Below, piece after piece: positions 1 to 8,180 of a stretch of DNA of 32,339 bases; the stretch's first letter is position 1, and each line of letters starts with the position of its first letter. The stretch is taken from positions 1 to 32,339 of the forward strand of contig JAFDYC010000048.1 of the NCBI GenBank assembly GCA_018267625.1, given 5' to 3'. Source of the DNA: Bacteroidota bacterium. GTDB lineage: Bacteria; Bacteroidota; Bacteroidia; Chitinophagales; Chitinophagaceae. Below the pieces are notes generated by a model. It was not told the DNA's origin and did no database searches. It saw only the letters and a program-made list of their open reading frames with translations. A program made the translations under genes and the position numbers.

Positions 1-31
1 CGGCTACCGTAGGTTTCGTCCAACAAGGGTT

Positions 32-994
32 TCATTGTTCGTCCTTCGGACGCAAGGGAACCTTAGTTATTGTGTGCCGTTTTTGTCCGTGATGAACTTG
101 TCGGTGGCAGTTAGGGCAAAGCGCAATAGCGTTTTCAACTGTGTCGTCGCCTCCGTCCGCTAATCTGGTTTTATGATGAACTTCCAAGTATGGCGTGTTG
201 TCGCTGTCTCTTAAAAATGGGGCTGGCTGTTGACATTGTTCGCAATGTCCGTTTGCTCGGTATAAAACCTCTGCGACCACAAGTTGGTTACGCAGAAAAA
301 CAGTCTGCTGAACAATCACCTGTTTGGGTTTCGGGTCAATGCGTTTGAGTTCATCAAGTCGTTGCTGGCGGCTCAATCGTAAGGCTTTGTCTAACTGTTC
401 TGCTTCAGCTACTAAAACGTCGGTTAACTCTGGCAAATCTTGTTCGCTGTTTTCGTTGAAGGCTGAAAACACATACTCAACCGCACCTTTAGAATGCGCT
501 CTTCGCATTAACGGTGTGAGCGTCGTGTTCATTGCCGCCCGAATAAAATCCTTGTTGCTGCTTCTAAATTTGTCAACGTAAACGGTAAAGTCTTCAGTTG
601 TGTCAAACCAGCAGCCGACACTATTATTTGTTCTCGCTAATGCGTCCGGGACTTGGTCAAAGTGTTGGTTGTAAACACTTCGCTCACCATTCCAACCCAC
701 ATACTCAACTGGAAATCTTATGATGTCTGGAATAAGCCGTAAGGTTGTCCTGTCGCATAGCAAAAGCAGTTTGCCTTTGTTTAGTTGGATGCAATACTCT
801 TGTCCGGTGTTGAACCGTAGAAATTTTCCACTTGTTTCAAGATTTAAGTTCCAGTTGGCGCTGTCTAAACTGTCCGCATACGAAATACCGTCACAAAGCA
901 AGTTGATGAACTTCTGTCGTTTGTTTGGGTCCGGCAAGAGCCGCTCAACCGCTCGTTTAGCGTCCTCGCTACTGTCTCTGTTTAGTTTCGGCAT
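32..994 (-). CDS. HNH endonuclease domain protein
   Basis: A 320-residue protein with a C-terminal HNH nuclease module, expected to cut DNA with a single metal ion. The module has a zinc-knuckle pair CxxC at residues 251-254 and CPNC at 293-296, with the catalytic HH at 273-274 inside EVHHKTRLADGG, and a final histidine cluster at 301-302. Residues 1-230 match no domain I recognise; they may supply target recognition, as in McrA-like modification-dependent restriction enzymes, but that is inference. No methyltransferase or toxin partner is visible. The gene lies downstream, on the same strand, of a recombinase remnant and in DNA poorer in GC than the rest of the window, which suggests acquisition by transfer. 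The ATG start at 994 follows non-coding DNA. The nuclease fold is confident; the biological role is open (defence, mobile-element gene or orphan). Confidence 0.85.
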   Translation of the reverse strand: MPKLNRDSSEDAKRAVERLLPDPNKRQKFINLLCDGISYADSLDSANWNLNLETSGKFLRFNTGQEYCIQLNKGKLLLLCDRTTLRLIPDIIRFPVEYVGWNGERSVYNQHFDQVPDALARTNNSVGCWFDTTEDFTVYVDKFRSSNKDFIRAAMNTTLTPLMRRAHSKGAVEYVFSAFNENSEQDLPELTDVLVAEAEQLDKALRLSRQQRLDELKRIDPKPKQVIVQQTVFLRNQLVVAEVLYRANGHCEQCQQPAPFLRDSDNTPYLEVHHKTRLADGGDDTVENAIALCPNCHRQVHHGQKRHTITKVPLRPKDEQ

Positions 995-1042
995 AAGTTG
1001 TCAAGCTAGAGTGTCGGTCAATAAAATGGCACACAACTCAGA

Positions 1043-1086
1043 AATAGCCGAAAGTTTTTTGCCTTTCCCGGTTTCGGTTATTTTTT
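1043..1086 (+). terminator. Hairpin with T-run, possible terminator
   Basis: AATAGCCGAAA (1043-1053) pairs with TTTCGGTTATT (1072-1082) with one G-U pair, followed by further T residues on the plus strand. It lies between the HNH gene and the recombinase stump. No plus-strand gene ends here, so it may be left over from a rearranged element. Confidence 0.4.
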
Positions 1087-1090
1087 AAAG

Positions 1091-1228
1091 TTATTCATTC
1101 CCAGCAGTTTTCGTAAATAACAGTAACCGGTTTTTATTTCGCTTTTGTCCCTGGTCTATGTCGTCCAGAGGGCTTTGGATGTTCCGCAGATCCCGGTTGG
1201 TGACATGGAGGTATCGCAATGTAGTTTT
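1091..1228 (-). pseudogene. C-terminal remnant of a tyrosine recombinase
   Basis: Reading the minus strand from 1228 to the stop at 1091-1093 gives 45 residues containing TLRYLHVTNRDL followed by SPLDDI. This resembles the end of phage-integrase-family tyrosine recombinases common in Bacteroidota, where the tyrosine of the TxxYxHV motif is the nucleophile that attacks DNA. An in-frame TAA at 1229-1231 cuts the reading frame directly upstream, and nothing between 1232 and 1615 resembles the catalytic core, so only the tail survives. It lies just upstream of the HNH gene on the same strand and marks the left end of the window as former mobile DNA. The family call rests on this short motif by eye. 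A chance match is possible but unlikely, given both the tyrosine box and the SPLD tail. Confidence 0.6.
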
Positions 1229-1615
1229 TTATGTCATTATGGCAAGGTAATTTTTGAACCTTAATTCAAGAACAAGGGCAACACAAAACCAAAAATATGG
1301 CAAGGTTATACTTTCCAAACAACTGAAAGTTTTTCAGCATACACAAGCACAACACACAAGCGTAATTATTTCTCTTGGTCACGTTGTTCCCCAATGTTTT
1401 GCTCTAATACGATAGCGTATGAATAGCCAGGTCAGCACCGCTGTTTACGTTCCAACCACATGATGCTACTCCTCCCTGCCGCCTTCGGGCTAAGCTGTAC
1501 ATCAAATCATAAAAAAGGGAGCGTTCTTGAATCAGGCTCTGGACAGGCTATAAAGGGTGCCAGGTAGGGAACGGAAGCTGATATAAAAATGAATTCTTCC
1601 AAAGTGGCCTTTGAA
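1229..1615. other. Non-coding, low-GC intergenic stretch
   Basis: No credible gene on either strand. It holds the direct repeat described separately and an imperfect dyad at about 1401-1427 (ATACG-ATAG-CGTAT at its centre). It separates the accessory left end from the envelope operon starting at the CPBP gene, so an old integration boundary may lie here. That is inference. Confidence 0.4.
1238..1306. repeat. 11-bp direct repeat near the recombinase remnant
   Basis: TATGGCAAGGT occurs at 1238-1248 and again at 1296-1306, 58 bp apart in the same orientation. It sits immediately upstream of the recombinase stump and could be an attachment-site or deletion-junction trace, or chance. Confidence 0.3.
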
Positions 1616-2533
1616 TCAAAGCAGCCCGCCTACACATTCCATAGCCAGCGCAATTCCGAGGTGCACGATCACGCCGCCATAGATAGAGCGGGTTCGCCAG
1701 GAGAGGATGCCCAGCACCAGGCCTCCGAAAAAGGATGAAATACATTCCCCAAGTGGCTTGTCGAAGTGGATGGAGACGTAAAAAGCACACATGGGCAAGA
1801 TGACCCTTGGCCCGGCAATGCGTGAGAAAGGAAGGATTAAAAAGCCGCGAAAGAAAAACTCCGTCACGACATAGTCGAAGCTATACACTCCTTCGTAGGC
1901 AAGGGTGGCCGCCATGCGGTGTGGGTTTCCCGGCACGAGTCCCAGGTGGGCCGCACGGGGATAAACGCTCTGAAATGCAGGCTGCATGCCAGCGGCAATT
2001 ATCAGGGGTAGCATCAGGGCGATGAGGACGAAGTAGGGCCAAAGCACAACGCCCTTTGCATGAAAGCCATAGAGTGGCTCTCGATGCCGATCTGCCAGCA
2101 GCCAAAAGAGGGTGCAGGGTATGAAGAGCAGCACAAAGCCGGTGGCATTAACGATGATCTTCCAGGACAGGGTGAGGTAGGCCGTTGGCACCCTGTGGGC
2201 GAGCCAGGCCCAGTCGGGCAAAAGCCAGGCCCGGACAGCAAATAGCAGCACAGCAAAACCAATAAGCGACCAGAGCTTGAGGCTCCGCAAGCTGCGGTCT
2301 TTGTCGAAAGGCAGCAGGAGCGCATAAGCACCCCCAAACATGCAGGCATAACCGAGGATATATTTTAGCAGGCGGCGCAGGGCATCGGGGTCGGCTTTAA
2401 TCCAGTCATCTTCGGAGCGGACGTAAAAATTCAGGTACACCGCCAGAGCGATAAAGAGTATCAGGACCACGAGGTAGCGGAAGTTGAGCTGCTCGCGGAA
2501 GTAGCTGCTGAGGTAACCGATGATTTTCTTCAT
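1616..2533 (-). CDS. CPBP family intramembrane metalloprotease
   Basis: A polytopic membrane protein of 305 residues from the preferred ATG at 2533. The C-terminal third carries the CPBP/Abi (CAAX protease and bacteriocin-processing) signature: TEFFFRGFL for motif 1, an SIHFDKP histidine for motif 2, and GLVLGILSWRTRSI then VHLGIAL for the later motifs. The usual EExxxR is here T-E-F-F-F-R, so the first glutamate of the pair is replaced. The catalytic E, R and histidines remain. About eight hydrophobic segments are visible. The ATG at 2533 follows the peroxiredoxin stop (2535-2537) with a single base between, indicating translational coupling; a longer in-frame start at 2593 would overlap that gene. 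It is probably the last gene of the M23-bcp operon. Substrate unknown. Confidence 0.8.
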   Translation of the reverse strand: MKKIIGYLSSYFREQLNFRYLVVLILFIALAVYLNFYVRSEDDWIKADPDALRRLLKYILGYACMFGGAYALLLPFDKDRSLRSLKLWSLIGFAVLLFAVRAWLLPDWAWLAHRVPTAYLTLSWKIIVNATGFVLLFIPCTLFWLLADRHREPLYGFHAKGVVLWPYFVLIALMLPLIIAAGMQPAFQSVYPRAAHLGLVPGNPHRMAATLAYEGVYSFDYVVTEFFFRGFLILPFSRIAGPRVILPMCAFYVSIHFDKPLGECISSFFGGLVLGILSWRTRSIYGGVIVHLGIALAMECVGGLL

Positions 2534-2534
2534 G

Positions 2535-3062
2535 CTACAGAGCCCAGGCCTGAAGGATTTGTGCAGCGTGGTTCTTTGCGTCCACACGGTCAATCACCTG
2601 AGCAATACGCCCTGCTTCATCTATAAGGAAGGTAACCCGGTGCATCCCCATATATTTTCTGCCAAACAGAGTCTTTTCGCCCCAGACACCAAACGCATCT
2701 GCCAGCTTGTGCTCTGTGTCCACCAGCAAGGGAAAGGGAAGTGAAAATTTGCGAATAAAATTCTGGTGCCGGCGCTCGCTATCGGTTCTCACCCCCATCA
2801 GGAGAATCCCCTTTTGGCGTAGTGAATCATAGCCATCGCGCAGGCTGCAGGCCTGTTCGGTGCAGGTGGGTGTGTTGTCTTTGGGGTAGAAATAGAGCGC
2901 ATATTTCTTGCCCTTGAAATCTGCCCCTGAAACGAGCTTGCCATCCTGGTCGGGCAATGAAAAATCGGGAGCTGCTTGTCCGGGTTTCAACATATCCTGA
3001 TTGCTTTTCTGAGTGAAATACCTGCCGAGGAATCGAATCAACAGGGCGAGGAATCGGTGCAT
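2535..3062 (-). CDS. bcp: Thioredoxin-dependent peroxiredoxin, Bcp/PrxQ type
   Basis: A peroxiredoxin of the Bcp (AhpC/TSA) family, which reduces hydrogen peroxide and organic hydroperoxides using thioredoxin. The core starts at MLKPGQAAPDFSLPDQDG; the active site reads NTPTCTEQACSLRD, giving the peroxidatic cysteine and the nearby resolving cysteine five residues later typical of PrxQ. The family is usually about 150 residues. From ATG 3062 the protein has 175, with a basic, hydrophobic 23-residue extension; from the internal ATG at 2993 it has 152, a usual length, with AGGAT just upstream. The 3062 start is kept because it lies only 3 bases after the stop of the M23 gene, but the later start is a real alternative. 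The CPBP gene follows after one base. Confidence 0.9.
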   Translation of the reverse strand: MHRFLALLIRFLGRYFTQKSNQDMLKPGQAAPDFSLPDQDGKLVSGADFKGKKYALYFYPKDNTPTCTEQACSLRDGYDSLRQKGILLMGVRTDSERRHQNFIRKFSLPFPLLVDTEHKLADAFGVWGEKTLFGRKYMGMHRVTFLIDEAGRIAQVIDRVDAKNHAAQILQAWAL

Positions 3063-3065
3063 GGC

Positions 3066-4763
3066 TTAGCGGGTAAAAGTAAACTCCCGGCGAAGGGTAT
3101 TTCCGTTTTCATCGCTCAGGCGAATCACCAGCTTGTGAGCACCTTTAGGGCAATGCTCATCGAAACGGTAGGTCCAGGTGTCGCGGTGTTGCTCGAAGAG
3201 GATCCATTTTCCGTCCAGTTCGCCCCGGAAGCTATCCACCGAACTCAACTTGTCCTGTGCCAGAAATTGAATCGCTTTTGCATGTTTAAAATCTTTGTTT
3301 TTCGGGCTGATTAATCGGAGTTCCGGTTCCTCGGTATCTGCCTCCAACCAATAGGTTCCTAAGGCTCGTACCGAAGCCTGATACCAGCCTTCTTTTCCCA
3401 GCGATGCGGCTACCCCGCTTTGCTCTTTACCATCGCTGTAGCGAATCACGATTTTGCTGCGCAAGGCAAAAGGAATGAGCCGGGATGGCCGGATGGAAAG
3501 CTCAAAAGCGTGGTGCACCGGTATGCGTGCCTCCCCAATCTGAATCCTTTTCGACAACATGTTGGAATCAGGCCGGGCACTCATGCTGATACAGGCCTGG
3601 TCATAGAGTTCGGTAGCATCCAGCACACAACGGGCATCCGCCGTCTCGAAACGGTTGCTTTCATTGGGCTGTGCCGGCACCGCACAAGCAGGCTTGATGG
3701 GGAGGGGCTGACTACGCAGGTAAAAGAGTAGTTCACTTTTATTACCCATTGCATCGCGGACCCCTACGCGCAACTGATGGTATGCCTCATCCCTGAGCTG
3801 CAACATACCCCGTTCCGGGTTCAACGAAGAATAGATTTGCTCCAAGCGATTGCCCGGAAGGCGGAAGAGACATTGCAGCCAGAAGCCTTTGGTCTCATGC
3901 GTACTATAATCTGCATAGGCATGGAGGTAACGAGTGCGGTCATAGCCAATATCGTCGAGCCGAATCCTGCCTTGCAAGGCTCCGTCCAGGTACCAGGTAG
4001 CCTCATACGGAGCCAGGGTGTTGCGGCTGCCGGGCATATAGTCGTCGGTTTGCAGAGCGATGCCTATAGTTCCTGAGTGTATCGTCAGGCTGTCTGAAGC
4101 CGGGGCATACAGGTCCTTTTTTTTGCGCAGTGGAAAAAGTTCTGGTTGGGTATCGTAAATACCTTGCCTCAAGTCGTAGAGGGCAAGGCGTTTCAGCACC
4201 GGCGGCAAGTCATCATGGATTTCAAAGCCGAATAATTCAGGGTTCAGCGGGTGTTCTGTTTTTGTGTCTCGGATTTCAAAATGCAAGTGCGGAGCCGTGG
4301 AGCCACCCGTGTTTCCGCTCCAGGCAATCTGCTCCCCTTTCTTCACCGGAAATTGCTCCGGGCTGAGACTCAGGTCCAGGGTCCAGCTTTCTCGTGCATA
4401 CTGCTGCTGGCGCAAATACTGTTGCAGCTTCGGCATGAAGTCATTAAGGTGGGCATAGAGGGTAGTGTAGCCGTTGGGGTGCGTGATGTATATCGCATGG
4501 CCAAAGCCACCAGGCTGCATCTTGATGCGGCTCACATAGCCATCGGCAGCGGCAAAAACGGGTTCGTTTTCATGTCCACCGGTCTTAATGTCTAAGCCCG
4601 AATGAAAATGTCCGGGGCGGCATTCGCCGAAGTTGCCGGCAAGGATGATGGGGATGCGCAGCGGGTTGCGGAAATAGCCTTGGGGGTATTGGGGGTTCGC
4701 AGGCTGAGCGGGAGCCAGAACCGCCCAGGTCAGGGCCAGGAGCAGGCAGGAAATTTGCTTCAC
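3066..4763 (-). CDS. Secreted M23 (LytM-type) metallopeptidase
   Basis: An exported peptidase predicted to cut peptidoglycan cross-bridges or stem peptides with one zinc ion. From the GTG at 4763 the protein (565 residues) begins with a clean signal peptide ending near LAPAQ. Zinc and catalytic residues are in place: HFHSGLD (H54, D58), YAHLND (H105) and APHLHFE (H159, H161). Residues from about 200 to the end are beta-rich and unassigned, perhaps cell-wall or partner binding. An in-frame TTG at 4817 would add 18 residues before the signal peptide and is less likely. The gene heads an apparent operon with bcp and the CPBP protease. It could act as a hydrolase or, if inactive, as a regulator of one; the complete motif favours activity. 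Confidence 0.88.
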   Translation of the reverse strand: MKQISCLLLALTWAVLAPAQPANPQYPQGYFRNPLRIPIILAGNFGECRPGHFHSGLDIKTGGHENEPVFAAADGYVSRIKMQPGGFGHAIYITHPNGYTTLYAHLNDFMPKLQQYLRQQQYARESWTLDLSLSPEQFPVKKGEQIAWSGNTGGSTAPHLHFEIRDTKTEHPLNPELFGFEIHDDLPPVLKRLALYDLRQGIYDTQPELFPLRKKKDLYAPASDSLTIHSGTIGIALQTDDYMPGSRNTLAPYEATWYLDGALQGRIRLDDIGYDRTRYLHAYADYSTHETKGFWLQCLFRLPGNRLEQIYSSLNPERGMLQLRDEAYHQLRVGVRDAMGNKSELLFYLRSQPLPIKPACAVPAQPNESNRFETADARCVLDATELYDQACISMSARPDSNMLSKRIQIGEARIPVHHAFELSIRPSRLIPFALRSKIVIRYSDGKEQSGVAASLGKEGWYQASVRALGTYWLEADTEEPELRLISPKNKDFKHAKAIQFLAQDKLSSVDSFRGELDGKWILFEQHRDTWTYRFDEHCPKGAHKLVIRLSDENGNTLRREFTFTR

Positions 4764-4890
4764 AGCTTCGTGATGATGCGTTTTAGAAGAGATGAAATCG
4801 AAATCAGCTTCAGGCAAAAAAGATGATGCCTGAATGCAGTCAAAATTCCTTTTTCAAAAAAAATTCCTGCGCTGGGGCCAGAAAACATTT

Positions 4891-5736
4891 TTAGGCCAGG
4901 AGCTCGCAAGGCTTCAGGCCGGTCGCTTTCTTAAAGGCCGTACTGAAATGGGAGATGCTGCTGTAGCCTAAGCGGGCCGCTACTTCAGTCACAGGGCGAC
5001 CTTCCACTTGCAGCATGTGGCGGGCAGAGGCAATCCGGCGGGTAGCAATGTATTCATGGATGGTGCAGCCCGTGAGCGTCTTGAATCCTTTTTTCAGGTA
5101 ACACTCATTCATGGCCACTTTTCGCGCCAGCGATTTGATGGTCAGTTTCTCATCATAGTGGGCATCAAGAATGGACCGGGCTTTAAAAATCTTCTCGCGC
5201 TCGCTGTCGTGGGCCAGGAAGCGGCAGGCCGGAACTGGACAAGGGGCAAAGGGGCAACTGACCTGCTCCAGCGCTTTTCTCAGTAAGTGAAAAGCCTGCT
5301 CCATGCCTTGCAACGCAGTGCTCATGTCCCTTGGTGGCTGCTCCATAATCTGAACCAGCAGGCTGGAAGACACATTGTCCAGGCGGAGTTCAAAATCGGT
5401 ACTATGCTCCAGGCGGATGGCGGCTTCTTTTTCAAAAAGCGCCAGAGGCCATTGCTGAAAAAACTCAGGGTAGAAATGCAGGCATACGGCCAGCGCACCT
5501 TCCTCATCTTCGAGCATGTAAGCCAATTGCATGCTAAAGCTGTCATCGCTGACCGGCAGGCACATCAGCGTGCCGCGTTCTTCGGGAAGTAGATCCACAC
5601 CGGGCAGGCGGTAGCACTCTACGCGCAAATCGCGCGACAGAGCAAACGCTTGCGCAAACTGCGGGGCCGAACCTGTCAATCGGTTGATGACCGCCGGTAT
5701 TTGCTCTTCCTGATTATGTACCAGCACCTGAGGCAT
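4891..5736 (-). CDS. AraC family transcriptional regulator, PchR-like
   Basis: A 281-residue DNA-binding regulator. Residues about 183-281 form the double helix-turn-helix of AraC/XylS proteins: LTIKSLARKVAMNECYLKKG is the first helix pair, and VTEVAARLGYSSISHFSTAF the second, followed by the GLKP element. The N-terminal 160 residues show no AraC-type sugar cupin that I recognise. The arrangement CRFL-x(n)-EREKI before the HTH resembles the PchR-like group of Bacteroidota. An unusual cysteine row, C161-x4-C166-x4-C171, precedes the HTH and could bind metal or sense redox; this is inference. A TACCTTTG promoter element lies just upstream. Adjacent genes are a membrane protein and the M23 operon; the target is unknown. 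Confidence 0.87.
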   Translation of the reverse strand: MPQVLVHNQEEQIPAVINRLTGSAPQFAQAFALSRDLRVECYRLPGVDLLPEERGTLMCLPVSDDSFSMQLAYMLEDEEGALAVCLHFYPEFFQQWPLALFEKEAAIRLEHSTDFELRLDNVSSSLLVQIMEQPPRDMSTALQGMEQAFHLLRKALEQVSCPFAPCPVPACRFLAHDSEREKIFKARSILDAHYDEKLTIKSLARKVAMNECYLKKGFKTLTGCTIHEYIATRRIASARHMLQVEGRPVTEVAARLGYSSISHFSTAFKKATGLKPCELLA

Positions 5737-5743
5737 GACCCGG

Positions 5744-5751
5744 CAAAGGTA
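5744..5751 (-). promoter_or_regulatory. Bacteroidota -7 promoter element for the araC-type gene
   Basis: On the minus strand TACCTTTG matches TAnnTTTG exactly. Only seven bases separate it from the ATG at 5736, so the transcript would have almost no leader. No TTG is seen at the usual -33 spacing. Confidence 0.5.
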
Positions 5752-5766
5752 CGTATTACCATTCCC

Positions 5767-7413
5767 CTACTCCCTTTCCGGTAACTTAAACTCTCGCCAA
5801 CTCAGGCCTTGCTGATAGAGCAGACGATACTGCGACACCGGTTGCTTCAGGCAGAGCACATAGCAACAGTAGGGGTCTTCAACTATTAATGAGTACGCTT
5901 CATTGCTGTATGAATGCGCAAGGTCCGTCCCATATTGCCAGAAGGCCCCTTCGCTCATCAGCGACACCCGGATGCAGTTCTTACCGGTCACTTCAATACG
6001 GATACGGTCATCAGGGCGAAGCAGGTTTTGCGCCGCTGCATCATACATCTGCCCCTGGATTTTAGGCTTGAAAAAAAGATTGTGCATCAGTCGGGCTTCT
6101 CCATCACTCCCAGCACCGATCATCAGCGCGCCCCGCAAGGAAGCCGGGTTGTTGAGCAGAATGGTCATCTTTCCAGGTGCATCGCTGAGCTTCTGCTGCA
6201 AGCTTTGTGTCATCTGCTCCGATTGCTGCCAGAGGGTGTTGAGCGAAAAACAAAGCAGGGCCTCCGGTATCAGCAAGGCACCGCCAAGCGCCCATTGAAG
6301 GCGCAGGCTTTTCAGGGGCTGCAAGAGCAAGACCAGCAGCGCCAGGAAGGGGGGTAAAAGCAGATAGAGGTACCGATCGCCGACAATCAGCAGGCGTTGC
6401 GGAAACCAAAGCGGACTTTCTAAAGCCATGCCCGCCAGCAGCCACACCAGCATCAGGCACATTATCTGCTGCCTGCGCCCCAGGTTTTTAAAACGAAAAA
6501 CAAGGAAGAAAACAAAGGCTGCAATGGCTCCGTAGAAAAGTGCAGCACCGGGATAGCTGGCACAGGCTTCATAGACTTTCATCCGCCAGGCCAGTGGAAG
6601 AAAGCGCCCGCCAAACAGATGAAATAAATATTCCGGAGGCTTCACCAAAAAGGATGCAAGTCGCATGTTTTGCCAGTCATTACCCAGCCTGCCGGTGCTG
6701 GTATGTGCCACCAGGCGCAGAAAGGAAAAATAGAGCAGCAGCAGGATGCCTTGCGGCAAAACGATACCCAGGAAACTCCGCCGCAAAGAACTCTTTTCCC
6801 ATTTCAATGCCTTCCTGTAAAACAGGCAAACCGCAGCAAGCAACAGGGGCACGAGGTAGAAATATTCCAATGAAAAAAGCGAGAGCACAAAAAGGAAACA
6901 TGCCAACAGCGCCCAGGAACTGCCCGCCCCATGCAGCATCTTGCGCAGCAGCAGCATCTGCACCAACAGCAGCAACATGCCTTGCAGAAAATGAAAGGAG
7001 GCCTCCCAAACGATCACCTCGCTGACAGAGGGAGACAAACAAAATAGTGCGGCACTAAGCCCGGCCATCCAGGAAGCAGAAGCCAGCCCGGCATCCTGAA
7101 ACAAACCCCGCAGCAACACGAAAAGCAGGGTGGCATTCAGTGCATGCAGGCTGAGCTGGGTAAGGTGCCAGGCCCAGGCATGCACTCCAAACAACTTGTA
7201 CAAACACCAGGTCACTGTTTGAGTGAGCTGGTAATAGCTGGGCACACTAAAGCCCTTGCGGGAGATAAAATCCCAAAAATGCTGACTGCGGACAGCCTCC
7301 AGCCAACCCAGGGTGTCGCTAACCCAACCTGCATGTGCCGCCGGCAGATAGAGCAGCAACAAGGCCAGCCAGAAAGCAGCAAATACATATCCGGCACGCA
7401 GACGCAGCGGCAT
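5767..7413 (-). CDS. Polytopic membrane protein, possible GT-C glycosyltransferase
   Basis: A 548-residue integral membrane protein with roughly ten to twelve hydrophobic segments between residues 8 and 390, then a soluble tail of about 150 residues rich in beta-forming sequence. The first extracytoplasmic loop contains WVSDTLGWLE, an acidic residue placed as in GT-C enzymes, which transfer sugars from polyprenyl-phosphate donors outside the membrane. Overall architecture fits GT-C/PMT relatives or the membrane proteins of unknown function often annotated beside them. No definite family motif was found, so the function is uncertain. The nearest same-strand genes are rsmI upstream (59-bp gap) and the araC-type gene downstream (30-bp gap). 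It does not look operonic with rsmI by function. Confidence 0.75.
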   Translation of the reverse strand: MPLRLRAGYVFAAFWLALLLLYLPAAHAGWVSDTLGWLEAVRSQHFWDFISRKGFSVPSYYQLTQTVTWCLYKLFGVHAWAWHLTQLSLHALNATLLFVLLRGLFQDAGLASASWMAGLSAALFCLSPSVSEVIVWEASFHFLQGMLLLLVQMLLLRKMLHGAGSSWALLACFLFVLSLFSLEYFYLVPLLLAAVCLFYRKALKWEKSSLRRSFLGIVLPQGILLLLYFSFLRLVAHTSTGRLGNDWQNMRLASFLVKPPEYLFHLFGGRFLPLAWRMKVYEACASYPGAALFYGAIAAFVFFLVFRFKNLGRRQQIMCLMLVWLLAGMALESPLWFPQRLLIVGDRYLYLLLPPFLALLVLLLQPLKSLRLQWALGGALLIPEALLCFSLNTLWQQSEQMTQSLQQKLSDAPGKMTILLNNPASLRGALMIGAGSDGEARLMHNLFFKPKIQGQMYDAAAQNLLRPDDRIRIEVTGKNCIRVSLMSEGAFWQYGTDLAHSYSNEAYSLIVEDPYCCYVLCLKQPVSQYRLLYQQGLSWREFKLPERE

Positions 7414-7472
7414 AATTTGGGTTGGTGAGGCTGTAAAGAAAAGTGATTTGGCTGCGTCTCCCGGTTCCCGGT

Positions 7473-8180
7473 TCAGTCTTTTCCTGCCAGCACAATGACT
7501 ATTTCGCCTTTCGGCGGATGTGCTTCAAAATGGGAAACCAATGCGGCGAGGCTACCACGACGGGTTTCCTCAAACAGCTTGGTCAGCTCCCGGGAAACGG
7601 AAGCCGTCCGTTCCGTGCCGCAGTGCAGGGCCAGCTCACGAAGCGTTTTCACTAAGCGGTGCGGCGATTCATAAAGAATGGTTGTTCGCTCTTCCTGAGC
7701 CAGTGCCAGCAGGGCAGTCTGCCGGCCTTTTTTCACGGGTAAAAAACCTTCAAACAAAAAAGAATTTGCCGGCAGGCCGCTCTGCAATAATGCCGGTACA
7801 AAGGCGGTGGCACCGGGCAGGCATTCCACGTCTATGCCTTCGCGCAGGCATTCGCGGAGCAGCAAATAGCCCGGGTCGGAAATGCCGGGTGTGCCTGCAT
7901 CGCTGAGCATCGCCAGTTTCTGCCCTTCTTTAAGGCGGCTGATCATTTGCGCCAGCACCTGGTGCTCATTGTGCAGATGATAAGACCAGAGTGACTTTTG
8001 AATGCCATAATGTTTTAGCAGGACGCCGCTGGTGCGGGTGTCTTCACAGAGGATGGCATCGGCCTCTTGCAGCACACTGACGGCACGGTAGGTCATGTCG
8101 GCAAGGTTGCCGATGGGCGATGGCACTAACCAAAGTTTGCCGCTGCCCAGTGTGCTCTGGCCCTCCTCCCGAACCGGCAT
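7473..8180 (-). CDS. rsmI: 16S rRNA (cytidine(1402)-2'-O)-methyltransferase
   Basis: RsmI uses S-adenosylmethionine to methylate the ribose of C1402 in the decoding centre of 16S rRNA. The sequence shows the family landmarks: LWLVPSPIGNLADMTYRAV near the N terminus, CEDTRTSGVLL, LSDAGTPGISDPGY (SAM-binding loop) and CLPGATAFVPALLQSGLP. At 235 residues it is shorter at the C terminus than the E. coli protein, as often seen in Bacteroidota. The ATG at 8180 overlaps the purS stop by one base (TGATG), so the two are translationally coupled, and pssA precedes them. No specific control is visible beyond the operon. Confidence 0.95.
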   Translation of the reverse strand: MPVREEGQSTLGSGKLWLVPSPIGNLADMTYRAVSVLQEADAILCEDTRTSGVLLKHYGIQKSLWSYHLHNEHQVLAQMISRLKEGQKLAMLSDAGTPGISDPGYLLLRECLREGIDVECLPGATAFVPALLQSGLPANSFLFEGFLPVKKGRQTALLALAQEERTTILYESPHRLVKTLRELALHCGTERTASVSRELTKLFEETRRGSLAALVSHFEAHPPKGEIVIVLAGKD

